64,000 nucleotides of DNA, from positions 1,054,001 through 1,118,000 of the forward strand of contig CATNEN010000003.1 in assembly GCA_950097015.1 (NCBI GenBank), written 5' to 3'. Source of the stretch: Macrostomum hystrix. Taxonomy: Eukaryota > Platyhelminthes > Macrostomidae. Every line of letters starts with the position of its first letter. Position 1 is the stretch's first letter. This document shows, piece by piece, positions 44,001 through 53,966 of the stretch. Made by a program: the position numbers and the translations under genes. The notes beneath the pieces are model-generated. The model saw only the letters and a list, made by a program, of their open reading frames with translations, was not told the DNA's origin and did not search any database.

Positions 44001-46278
44001 ATGCTGCAGCTCACGCTCGACTGCCGCAGGCTCGGGTGGCAGCTGAGAACTGAGAAGCAAATGTGCTCAGCAGATTCACGAGACTCCATCGAGTCGAGAT
44101 CCCCACAAAACGCTGCCAAACTGGAGTTTCGCAACACAAACTGCAGAGCTGCAGCTCCACCTGCAGGATGAGTTCAATTCACAATGAGAACTATTGGACT
44201 GGCAGAGCTGCAGCTCCACCTGCAGGATGAGTTCAATTCACAATGAGAACTATTGGACTGGCAGAGCTGCAGCTCCACCTGCAGGATGAGTTCAATTCAC
44301 AATGAGAACTATTGGACTGGCAGAGCTGCAGCTCCACCTGCAGGATGAGTTCAATTCACAATGAGAACTATTGGACTGGCAGAGCTGCAGCTCCACCTGC
44401 AGGATGAGTTCAATTCACAATGAGAACTATTGGACTGGCAGAGCTGCAGCTCCACCTGCAGGATGAGTTCAATTCACAATGAGAACTATTGGACTGGCAG
44501 AGCTGCAGCTCCACCTGCAGGATGAGTTCAATTCACAATTAGACTGTTCTACCTGTCACGCTGACACTCGTCCACTGCAGAGGCCTAGTGCTGCTCAGCA
44601 GAAGAAACGATGTCGCTGACTGCAATTTAAATTTGATTTTCAATGCCACTTTATTTTCATGAGCTAAACACTGATCAGCACTCCAGTGACTCACTCCTCC
44701 TGGGTCTCCGAGCTGCCTCCAGCGGTCACTGCTGTTGAAGGCCTTCCAGCTGGCGCGGCACGGATCCTCCATCTGCAGCTCCAGCGGGAGGCTCGCGGCT
44801 CCGACCACCGACACGTTCAGCGACTGGCCATCTGCAACACGAGTGCCATGCTGCTGCTCTTAGACTGACTGTCTCAGGCTGACTGTCTCAGGCTGACTGT
44901 CTCAGACTCACTGTCTCAGACTCACTGTCTCAGACTGACTGTCTCAGACTCACTGTCTCAGACTGACTGTCTCAGGCTGACTGTCTCAGACTCACTGTCT
45001 CAGACTCACTGTCTCAGACTCACTGTCTCAGACTCACTGTCTCAGACTCACTGTCTCAGACTGACTGTCTCAGACTCACTGTCTCAGACTGACTGTCTCA
45101 GACTCACTGTCTCAGACTGACTGTCTCAGACTGACTGTCTCAGACTGACTGTCTCAGACTCACTCTGTCGCAGCATTGGTCATGAGAACAAATGAAGGTC
45201 AGCGTCACTCACCCCAGCCTCGCACGCTCACCCGATCCAGCACCATCGGCTGCCTCAGCTGCATCACAAGCCACCGAGGCCCGGACCGCACAGCAGCTGG
45301 GAATCGGTTTGTCTCCGACCGGCCAATCTGCCACCACTGGCAGTCACCGTCCGGCTGCCAGGTGCGCACAATGTCCGATTTGCTCAGCTCAACTGAAATC
45401 GCAAAGTTATTAACAGCTAATAAATACCAAGCTTGTTAATACAATTAGTTCACTTATTAGTACAAGTTGCTCCCCACAGATAACTCTTTGCTGCTGCTGA
45501 ATAGAACTACGCCACGTCACCATTGTCGGCCACGCATACGAGTGACTTTTCAAAGATACTTTGTCTCCTCACCTGGCCAGGTCTACTTTCGCGTGCTTGT
45601 TGAGCGAGACTTGAGAAATTTGAAGCCGAGTGCGTACAGTCAGCTGGTAAGGGGTTGAGTGGCATAGCGGTTAACGCGTTTGCCTCTGGCACAAATGCCC
45701 CTGAGCTCGATTCCGCAGTGAGGCCACATTCATTTTGGTCGCAGCCACAAAGAGAAGGCTGGGGCTTTTCGTGCACTTACGCAAGGGCCAATCTCCAAGG
45801 CACAGTGAGAGTGTACACTGCCTCACGATGAGAAAGTCAGGGCTGGTGTACACACCTGTGTGAGCGTACCGCGCACACACCTCACACCGTGTGCCTGCGT
45901 GTGGTATCTGCGTACCTGTGTGCTCAGGAGTCAGCGAAATGGGCAGAATTGCATCCTCGCTGGCAGTGGTTCTAGGCTCACCGAATGGTATGCCATTGCG
46001 TGAAGGCCAAGGCAAAAAGACACCGAAGGCCGGGATGACACATGTGGTCGACAATCTAATGCAATTTGAATGCTTCGCAAAGCAGTACTGATGTACAGTT
46101 CTGAATAGTGTACAGTGGTGTACTAGTCTAGGGGTTAAAATCCCTCTTGTATTTCTACTGTGAATATCGCAGGAAAAATGTTTCACTCACTCGTGCGGCG
46201 ACCTTCAAAGCAGCCGCTAGCGTTGCTATCAGCTTGAACGCTTAGCAGCAGCAGCAGCAGCAGCGAATATCGGCACAT
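41031..46278 (-). CDS. Receptor A: discoidin-like/Ig-like ectodomain, ITIM-type tail
   Basis: Thirteen exons in phase: 46278-46191, 45567-45478, 45392-45213, 44831-44553, 44160-43964, 43881-43743, 43665-43484, 43412-43292, 43162-42993, 42912-42771, 42694-42549, 42465-42028 and 41252-41031, about 797 aa. Signal peptide MCRYSLLLLLLL. Residues about 30-215 look discoidin-like (WQPDGDCQWWQIG, RWLVMQLRQPMVLDRVSVRG). Several cysteine-paired, Ig-like stretches follow (SVSCSIRVP, GSVLSCTQG, IKCTAS). One membrane span is at about 653-671 (LIAVFSFVVVTILLLVIIA). The tail has VHYEEV at 756-761, which fits the ITIM consensus V-x-Y-x-x-V, plus YEPD, YLRY and a C-terminal PYLRL. Uncertain: the exon 2 acceptor is weak, and the exon 8 donor (GTACCG) was chosen for phase. 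Ig and discoidin calls are by eye. Confidence 0.78.
41365..41970. repeat. 26-bp minisatellite in last intron of receptor A
   Basis: About 23 copies of a 26-bp unit (TACTAGCTAGCTCATTGCAA plus TGCTTG). It lies in the intron between exons 12 and 13. Receptor B has no such intron, so this array belongs to the part of A not shared with B. Confidence 0.95.
44161..44535. repeat. 59-bp array of 3' splice-site copies, receptor A
   Basis: Six to seven copies of a 59-bp unit directly upstream (in gene sense) of exon 5. Read on the minus strand, each unit carries CATCCTGCAG then GTGGAGCTGCAGCTCTGC, that is, the exon 5 acceptor and the first bases of the exon. The unit is therefore a tandem copy of the intron/exon junction. 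Confidence 0.9.
44866..45165. repeat. 14-bp array in receptor A intron 3
   Basis: About 21 copies of CTGTCTCAGACTGA with variants ACTCA and GGCTGA. The matching array in receptor B (51757-51890) has about nine copies and fewer variants. Confidence 0.93.
45652..46000 (+). mobile_element. SINE-1 copy in intron 1 of receptor A
   Basis: A tRNA-like head (GGTTAACGCGTTTGCCTCTG, then GAGCTCGATTCCGC) and the SINE-1 body to about 46000. It lies at the same place as the copy in receptor B (52375), so it was inserted before the A/B duplication. Its orientation is opposite to the gene. No clear (ATT)n tail. Confidence 0.82.
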
Positions 46279-48443
46279 TGTATGACAGCGGATGCCAGTG
46301 CCCGTGTTATTTTTCAAAACTTTATTCGCCTAAAAGACATGGTCGGGTAAGTTTGGGCCCAAGGTATAGCAAACACCACTGCCAGCGAAGTCTCATTGGC
46401 TGACGTAAATCTTTACGTATGCTTGGTTTTCCTGCTGATTATCCTCTTGGATGTACAATCTATTTCCATGCCTTCCGCAGTCACAGTTGGTATCAGAATT
46501 CGTGATCAATGTAAACAGACACTTTGATTAACTGCGCTGCTCTCTACTAATTTTGTCCTCATGGCAGTTGCTGTCCTCTCTGCGTCATCCCTACAGCATG
46601 TCACTTTCATGGTTACTATCAAAATTAATGCGAAACCTTTAGATCCTCTGCCAGATAGCTAACATTGAGAGACCCCTGGGCATTGACAATTCACACAAAT
46701 TTATTTTTTCTGTATCTTCTGAAATTTTCAACCAATCGATATAAATACCGAGAAAACGGGCTTACACTTTCCGCTCCATCCGATGAAACAACTTCCAGAA
46801 TCACGAAACATCGGCATCGCGAGTTATTCACGATTCTCATCGGGGTGCCTGTCGAGGAGAAAACCAACCAAGAAGGCACAAATTTTCTGCCTCGCAAAAT
46901 TTCAACATGCAACAATGTCGGTAATATTCTTGATCAGTTTGTGTTGGTTTTATCGATAATAAATGTATAATTGAATCAATATGGATTCGCCAATGATGTT
47001 TCAACAGAGAAACGTTTGTTGTCCTTGTCACCCGTGTCTCCGACAAGAATCGCCGAATATCTCAACGCTGGCTCGCACAGCTTTGAAATTAAGTTCATCC
47101 TAAAAGGTGGAAAATGTTAATTCGCATGGCGGGCTCTCACGATAATCGGTCAATCGGTTTGGGAGCTACCGTGAAGTAGGCAGTGTGTGTTTGAAATACC
47201 ACCGTGGTCTTTGTAGGCAGTGTGTGTTTGAAATACCCCCCTGGTCTTTGTAGGCAGTGTGTGTTTGAAATACCCCGTGGTCTTTATAGGCAGTGTGTGT
47301 TTGAAATGCCCCGTGGTCTTTGTAGGGAGTGTGTGTTTGAAATGCCCCGTGGTCTTTGTAGGCAGTGTGTGCTTGAAATACCCCCGTGGTCTTTGTAGGC
47401 AGTGTGTGTTGGAAATACCCCCGTGGTCTTTGTAGGGAGTGTGTGCTTGAAATACCCCGTGGTCTTTGTAGGCAGTGTGTGTTTAAAATGCCCCGTGGTC
47501 TTTGTAGGCAGTGTGTGTTTTAAATACCACCGTGGTCTTTGTAGGCAGTGTGTGTTTGAAATACCCCCGTGGTCTTTGTAGGCAGTGTGTGTTTGAAATA
47601 CCCCGTGGTCTTTGTAGGCAGTGTGTGTTTGAAATACCCCCGTGGTCTTTGTTGGGAGTGTGTGCTTGAAATACCCCCGTGGTCTTTGTAGGCAGGGTGT
47701 GTTTGAAATGCCCCCGTGGTCTTTCCCCAGGGGAAAATAGCAAGTCTTTCTATTAATAAACGCGTCTTTTTTTCAGAAGAAATCATGTTGCTCCACTTAT
47801 ATTATTTGCAAAATTGAACATTCGTTGATCAACTTATTGCTGTGAAAATGATATTCGAAATACAAAAAGAAAAGAGAAACTTTCTTGCGGCATTACTTTA
47901 GACCAGAAAAGTCAAGAGCCATCATATTTTATATATTGGGGCCGCTAAAACACTTGAATAAAACAACGAATAACTCAATTTTAGCTCGTACATCCGCAAG
48001 AAATATAAAATTGTCTTCATTTCGAAATTACTGAATCATAGAACAGAACAGGAAATGATGGAGAACAGTCTGAATAGCATTGTAGTCTACAGTATTCAAT
48101 ACATTAGCAATCGCTGCAAGCAAACTTGCGAACTCACTATAAGCAAACTTGAGCGAAGGAAGTCGCAGTTTATCGGATAATAATCTTTCACCCTGGCGAC
48201 AAACAAAGCCAGAACGCACAATTTTCATGTTTTTCTGACCATTTGTTAAATTCAGCCTTCGGAAAAGCGATTAGTGTGTTTACTGGAAATCAATTCGCTA
48301 TTGCTTCAGTTCACTCAGTTGTAAACAAATCAAATGGGCTAGAGTTTAGGAATATGGCGTGCCCTCCAGTCCATGGACTGAAAAGCTGTGCGCAGCCTTC
48401 AGAAGGGCTGAGCAATAGCTTCATTTATCCATTATCTATCTGC
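46279..48443. other. Spacer between receptors A and B
   Basis: 46279-46560 resembles 53021-53270 upstream of receptor B and belongs to the duplicated unit, so it should include A's promoter. From about 46680 a dispersed repeat begins (DR3, annotated separately). 47740-48355 is AT-rich without a gene. At 48360-48410 a SINE-2 tail fragment occurs (CCAGTCCATGGACTG, then CGCAGCCTTCAG), just downstream of receptor B's stop codon. Confidence 0.7.
47019..47735 (+). mobile_element. Dispersed repeat DR3, copy 2, with internal tandem expansion
   Basis: 47019-47220 matches 10297-10500. Then a stretch of 35-37 bp (GTAGGCAGTGTGTGTTTGAA, then CCCCCGTGGTCTTT) repeats about 15 times to 47725, before the end sequence CCCCAGGGGAAAA as in copy 1. 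Copy 1 has this stretch once, so the array grew from inside the element. Confidence 0.85.
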
Positions 48444-51400
48444 CTACTTCATTGAGTTGTTCCACTTTGGCATCGAGTTGATGTACGTATGGCCTCCACT
48501 AGGCGCGGCTGGCTCTGAGCCATGATTACGTTGAGCCAGCTGTACGCTAAGGAAGCCACTTGGGACGTCCAATTGAGAATCTGTCGTATCGTACAGGGAA
48601 TCCGAAGCGACTGCCGCGTCCGAAGTGTCTGGATGATTGGCAAGGGCTCGCCATCCGCACGGAGAGGCTGCAGACCGTGGTTCCACAGCTGGGTCAGCGG
48701 TCGAAGTGACGGTAAACGAGCCCGGCTCGTCGTAAGGCGAGTCTTCACTTGATGGAGAGACTGCTGTGAGTGCATTCTCAGGTCTTCTGCAGAGCTGCAG
48801 CGGAATCTGCTGTCTTTGTGGCAGGTGTCGATGGACCATTCGACGACTGCTGTAGACTGTCAAAGCGACAGCCGCTACAAATAGCACCACGGCCCCAGAG
48901 AAAAACGCTGCCGATGCGTCAACTGCGTCAACTGCGCGAACGGGTGTTGTTTGATAGCGCACGGTTGTGCACGAAACATTTGCATTTGCGCGCAAGCGAA
49001 ATATTGGTTTGTGGTTGTGAGTTTGACTTGCAGTGCACTTGATTTCTGCATGGAAGCTTTTGTCTGACCGGGACCTGGGCGATGGGAGCTCAGCCACCCA
49101 GTGACTTGCCAGTTTATGAAATTTCTAAAAATATGGCGAATGTATTACGAGTACAATCTTTGCGGTTGAGTATAGATTTGTAACAGTCTAAAATTTTTCT
49201 TTCAGGATACTTACAAGCTCTTGCGATCTCAATCTTTGAGTATCTGTGAAACTGCAGGTCTCATTTGATACAGACACTGGATTCCCACCGGTAATGCTGA
49301 CTTGAATACTCATGTGAGACGCATTACACATGGGCTCCCCAATCTTCAGGTCTCCCTTGTCTGAAATGGGTTGTTCGCATTGCCTCTATTATTGAGTTCC
49401 ACACGTGTAACACCCATTGCGTAGTTGCTCACTCACAGAAGACTTCAGGCTGCTGCCCTGAATGCGACTCCACATCCGGGTACACCAGGCCAATCTGGTT
49501 GAGCTGACACCGCACCAGCCAGTTCCGCCGATTCATCCATCGGCTCACTGGCAGCCAGTGCTCGCTGCTGAAGCTCTCCTGCTTTAATGTGGAATTTGAT
49601 ATGCTCAACCGTTTCCTGAGGCTTTTGTGCAACAGATGCATAAAATGCAAGTCGGTACCTGAGTTTTATTGAGCACACGTGAGCTGTTGGTGTCCAAATT
49701 CTTCAGCCTGCAGCTGTGAGTCACATTCCAGTAGCTGCACTTTGATGACGTCACTCTGACTAGTTTGTAGCCGTCTGTTTCTAGCCAATACTTTTCCGAG
49801 CCCAAGTCGATTTTTGTCTCACAGGGCTCTGCAGGTGTGAGTTCATTTTGATCAAACAGGTGAGTTATTGACTGGTGCCTGTCACAATTCGCTAAGCTTC
49901 AGCACTGGCATGGCTTACCGCTAACTGCAGGAATGTTGAGCGACTCTAATGCGGTACTCACAGCCGACAACTCTCTACAATAAATGGTTTTGTTAGACAT
50001 CTCCATGGAAACCATGAAGCTGAAATTCGTCCGAATCGTGAAAACTGGGCCATTGTGAGAGGCCACGATCGATCGATGCTAAAAGATAAAATCGAGGCGA
50101 GAATATTGATTTAAAAGAAATTCAGCAGATGGGATAAAATAGTCACTCACCAAAGATGTCGCATTCAAATAGACCCTCCCAGGTGCTTCATGAGTCCGTG
50201 AGTCCCGTTCTCCGATCCAGCAGAGGTGCCGCGGCTCCGGGAAAGATTCCTCGGTGGCAATGCTCACGAAACCGGGGCGACCCGACAGCCACACAGCAGG
50301 GGATGTTGAAATAACAGAGCTCTTTGGTGGAACTGGAGAATGAATGACACAAATAAAGGTGAATGTTGCGAGTTCTTCAGCTGATGAAAAGTACTCACTT
50401 CTCACTGAAAGGCTTCGCTCAACTCTGTCGGCCTGCAGAGGACCCTGAGTACAGCTGAGCACTGAGCCATGGAGCTTCTTGCTCGAAGCAAACTCGAATA
50501 AATATTTCTCATGTCGCCCCACCTTGTTCCGTTTCATCTGCAGTTTCGGAGGTTACATTGTACTGTCTCAGACTTTGAGGCAAAAATGATTTTTAGATCG
50601 GCTCAGCGAGAAAGCTCACCAGAGATACGGTGGAGACTTCGCCGTCCGGCACTCTTATGCTGCAGCTCACGCTCGACTGCCGCAGGCTCGGGTGGCAGCT
50701 GAGAACTGAGAAGCAAATGTGCTCAGCAGATTCACGAGACTCCATTGAGTCCAGATCCCCACAAAACGCTGCCAAACTGGAGTTTGGCAACACAAACTGC
50801 AGAGCTGCAGCTCCACCTGCAGGATGAGTTCAATTCACAATGAGAACTATTGGACTGGCAGAGCTGCAGCTCCACCTGCAGGATGAGTTCAATTCACAAT
50901 GAGAACTATTGGACTGGCAGAGCTGCAGCTCCACCTGCAGGATGAGTTCAATTCACAATGAGAACTATTGGACTGGCAGAGCTGCAGCTCCACCTGCAGG
51001 ATGAGTTCAATTCACAATGGGAACTATTGGACTGGCAGAGCTGCAGCTCCACCTGCAGGATGAGTTCAATTCACAATGAGAACTATTGGACTGGCAGAGC
51101 TGCAGCTCCACCTGCAGGATGAGTTCAATTCACAATGGGAACTATAGGACTGGCAGAGCTGCAGCTCCACCTGCAGGATGAGTTCAATTCACAATGAGAA
51201 CTATTGGACTGGCAGAGCTGCAGCTCCACCTGCAGGATGAGTTCAATTCACAATGGGAACTATTGGACTGGCAGAGCTGCAGCTCCACCTGCAGGATGAG
51301 TTCAATTCACAATGGGAACTATTGGACTGGCAGAGCTGCAGCTCCACCTGCAGGATGAGTTCAATTCACAATGAGAACTATTGGACTGGCAGAGCTGCAG

Positions 51401-52974
51401 CTCCACCTGCAGGATGAGTTCAATTCACAATGAGACTGTTCTACCTGTCACGCTGACACTCGTCCACTGCAGAGGCCTACTAGTGCTGCTCAGCAGAAGA
51501 AACGATGTCGCTGACTGCAATTTAAATTTGATTTTCAATGCCACTTTATTTTCATGAGCTAAACACTGATCAGCACTCCAGTGTCTCACTCCTCCTGGGT
51601 CTCCGAGCTGCCTCCAGCGGTCACTGCTGTTGAAGGCCTTCCAGCTGGCGCGGCACGGATCCTCCATCTGCAGCTCCAGCGGGAGGCTCGCGGCTCCGAC
51701 CGCCGACACGTTCAGCGACTGGCCATCTGCAACACGAGTGCCATGCTGCTGCTCTTAGACTGACTGTCTCAGGCTGACTGTCTCAGACTGACTGTCTCAG
51801 ACTGACTGTCTCAGACTGACTGTCTCAGACTGACTGTCTCAGACTGACTGTCTCAGACTGACTGTCTCAGACTGACTGTCTCAGACTCACTCTGTCGCAG
51901 CATTGGTCATGAGAACAAATGAAGGTCAGCGTCACTCACCCCAGCCTCGCACGCTCACCCGATCCAGCACCATCGGCTGCCTCAGCTGCATCACAAGCCA
52001 CCGAGGCCCGGACCGCACAGCAGCTGGGAATCGGTTTGTCTCCGACCGGCCAATCTGCCACCACTGGCAGTCACCGTCCGGCTGCCAGGTGCGCACAATG
52101 TCCGATTTGCTGAGCTCAACTGAAATCGCAAAGTTATTAACAGCTAATAAATACCAAGCTTGTTAATACAATTAGTTCACTTATTAGTACAAGTTGCTCC
52201 CCACAGATAACTCTTTGCTGCTGCTGAATGGAACTACGCCACGTCACCATTGTCGGCCACGCATACGAGTGACTTTTCAAAGATACTTTGTCTCCTCACC
52301 TGGCCAGGTCTACCTTCGCGTGCTTGCTGAGCGAGACTTGAGAAATTTTAAGCCGAGTGCGTACAGTCAGCTGGTAAGGGGGTGAGCGGCAGAGCGGTTA
52401 ACGCATTTGCCTCTGGCACAAATGCCCCTGAGCTCGATTCCGCAGTGAGGCCACATTCATTTTGGCCGCAGCCACAAAGAGAAGGCTGGGGGCTTTTCGC
52501 GCACTTACGCAAGGGCCAATCTCCAAGGCACAGTGAGAGTGTACACTGCCTCACGATGAGAAAGTCAGGGCAGATGTACACACCTGTGTGAGCGTACGTC
52601 GCACACACCTCACACCGTGTGCCTGCGTGTGGTATCTGCGTACCTGTGTGCTCAGGAGTCAGCGAAATGGGCAGAATTGCATCCTCGCTGGCAGTGGTTC
52701 TAGGCTCACCGAATGGTATGCCATTGCGTGAAGTCCAAGGCAAAAAGACACCGAAGGCCGGGATGACACATGTGGTCGACAATCTAATGCAATTTGAATG
52801 CTTCGCAAAGCAGTACTGATGTACAGTTCTGAATAGTGTACAGTGGTGTACTAGTCTAGGGGTTGAAATCCCCCTTGATTTTTTCTACGGTGAATTTCGC
52901 AGGAAAACTTTTTCACTCACTCGTGCGGCGACCTTCAAAGCAGCCGCTAGCGTTGCCATCAGCTTGATGGCTTT

Positions 52975-53008
<34 letters not shown>

Positions 53009-53020
53009 ATACCGGCACAT
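48444..53020 (-). CDS. Receptor B: same ectodomain as receptor A, different TM and tail
   Basis: Twelve exons in phase: 53020-52921, 52294-52205, 52119-51940, 51726-51445, 50816-50620, 50537-50399, 50332-50151, 50078-49958, 49828-49659, 49578-49437, 49360-49215 and 49124-48444, about 809 aa. Residues 1 to about 635 are nearly the same as receptor A, with introns also alike, to the shared RANANVSC. After that nothing matches. B has its own span (AAFFSGAVVLFVAAVALTVY, about 656-676) and a 130-residue tail in the same exon. Tail tyrosines are PYDEPG, LYDTTD and TYINSM. YIN fits the Grb2 SH2 pattern YxN, and YDEP fits Crk/Nck-type sites. There is no ITIM. The same splice uncertainties apply as in A. 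Confidence 0.78.
50817..51425. repeat. 59-bp array of 3' splice-site copies, receptor B
   Basis: The same 59-bp unit as in receptor A, but ten to eleven copies instead of six to seven. Each unit again carries CATCCTGCAG and the first bases of exon 5 on the minus strand. Confidence 0.9.
51757..51890. repeat. 14-bp array in receptor B intron 3
   Basis: About nine copies of CTGTCTCAGACTGA, nearly uniform. It is shorter and cleaner than the matching array of receptor A. Confidence 0.93.
52375..52730 (+). mobile_element. SINE-1 copy in intron 1 of receptor B
   Basis: The same insertion as in receptor A at 45652. Head AGCGGTTAACGCATTTGCCT and GAGCTCGATTCCGC, then the SINE-1 body. Confidence 0.82.
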
Positions 53021-53966
53021 TGTATGACATCGGATGCCAGTTCGCTTGTTATTTTTCAAACCTTTTACGCCTTGGAGAAACCACCACTGCCAGCGAAGCC
53101 TCATTGGCTGACGCAAAACTTCACGAATGCTTGGTTTTCCAGCTGATTATCTTGTTTGATGTACAATCAATTTCCATGCCTTCCGCAGTCACAGTTGGTA
53201 TCAGACTCCATCACCAATGTAAACTGACACTTTTGGCAGTTGCTGTCTTACCTGAGTAATCTCTGTACGCATCACTTAGTTGTGTTTTTACATCGTTTTT
53301 ATTTTGAACCATTAAATGTAGATTGCTTTGCCTCAGGTGTAAGATTTTCAAATTGCAATCAAGAACATGCTGGTGATGCCTGTTATTAATTTATCTCCAA
53401 CTGAACTGTAAAATGTCGAATCAAAAGAAAAAGAGGTTCGCGTAATATTATTATAATAAACATTTTAAAGCTATAGCAAAAATTGCATATTTTTAGCGTC
53501 TTGTACTTTTTGTAAGGTAATAACATCTCTCGTTAATAACAAAGATAATAATAATAATAGTTCGCCTAGGACGTGCAGGCGACAGCACAGTTTTGAAGGC
53601 TGCGTATAGTTGTTCAGCCCATGGACTGGGAAGACACCACAGGCACCCTCAGTTACCCTAGCTGATGCTGGTACCCATTTAACAGCTGTGTGAAATGAAG
53701 CAATGCACACAATGCAGTGTCGTGATAACTGACTCCAATTGTTCGTGTGAAGTTGGGAAACGAACCCCCGACCTGTAAGTAGTGAGTCCGACGTAGGTCT
53801 AACCACCAGGCTACAGCCCCTTTGTGTTCAAATTTCTGCTCAAATTCAGTGCCATGCTGGTGCCACCGTCTATGGGTATATTTCGGCAATTCAAACTTTT
53901 TTCTGATCCTTTTTCCGAATCGAAGTCGATATCAACTGATAAATTAGTTACAAGTATAACGAACCG
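53021..53966. other. Spacer between receptors B and C, with a reverse SINE-2
   Basis: 53021-53270 is the upstream flank shared with receptor A. A reverse SINE-2 copy follows at 53560-53830, with AATAATAATAATAG (tail on the minus strand) just before it. The rest is AT-rich; no gene seen. Confidence 0.7.
53545..53830 (-). mobile_element. SINE-2 copy (tRNA-derived), reverse
   Basis: On the minus strand the head reads GTAGCCTGGTGGTTAGACC, then GTCGGGGGTTCGTTTCCC (B box with one change). The body follows, then CCCAGTCCATGGGCTG, CGCAGCCTTCA and a short (ATT)n tail. It matches the plus copy at 40798 and confirms a simple-repeat tail for this family too. Confidence 0.82.

Noticed and set aside
46788..47018. 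Extension of DR3 to the left in copies 1 and 2
   Set aside because: Only scattered words match (GAAACAA-TTCCAGAATC); not enough to set a boundary by eye.
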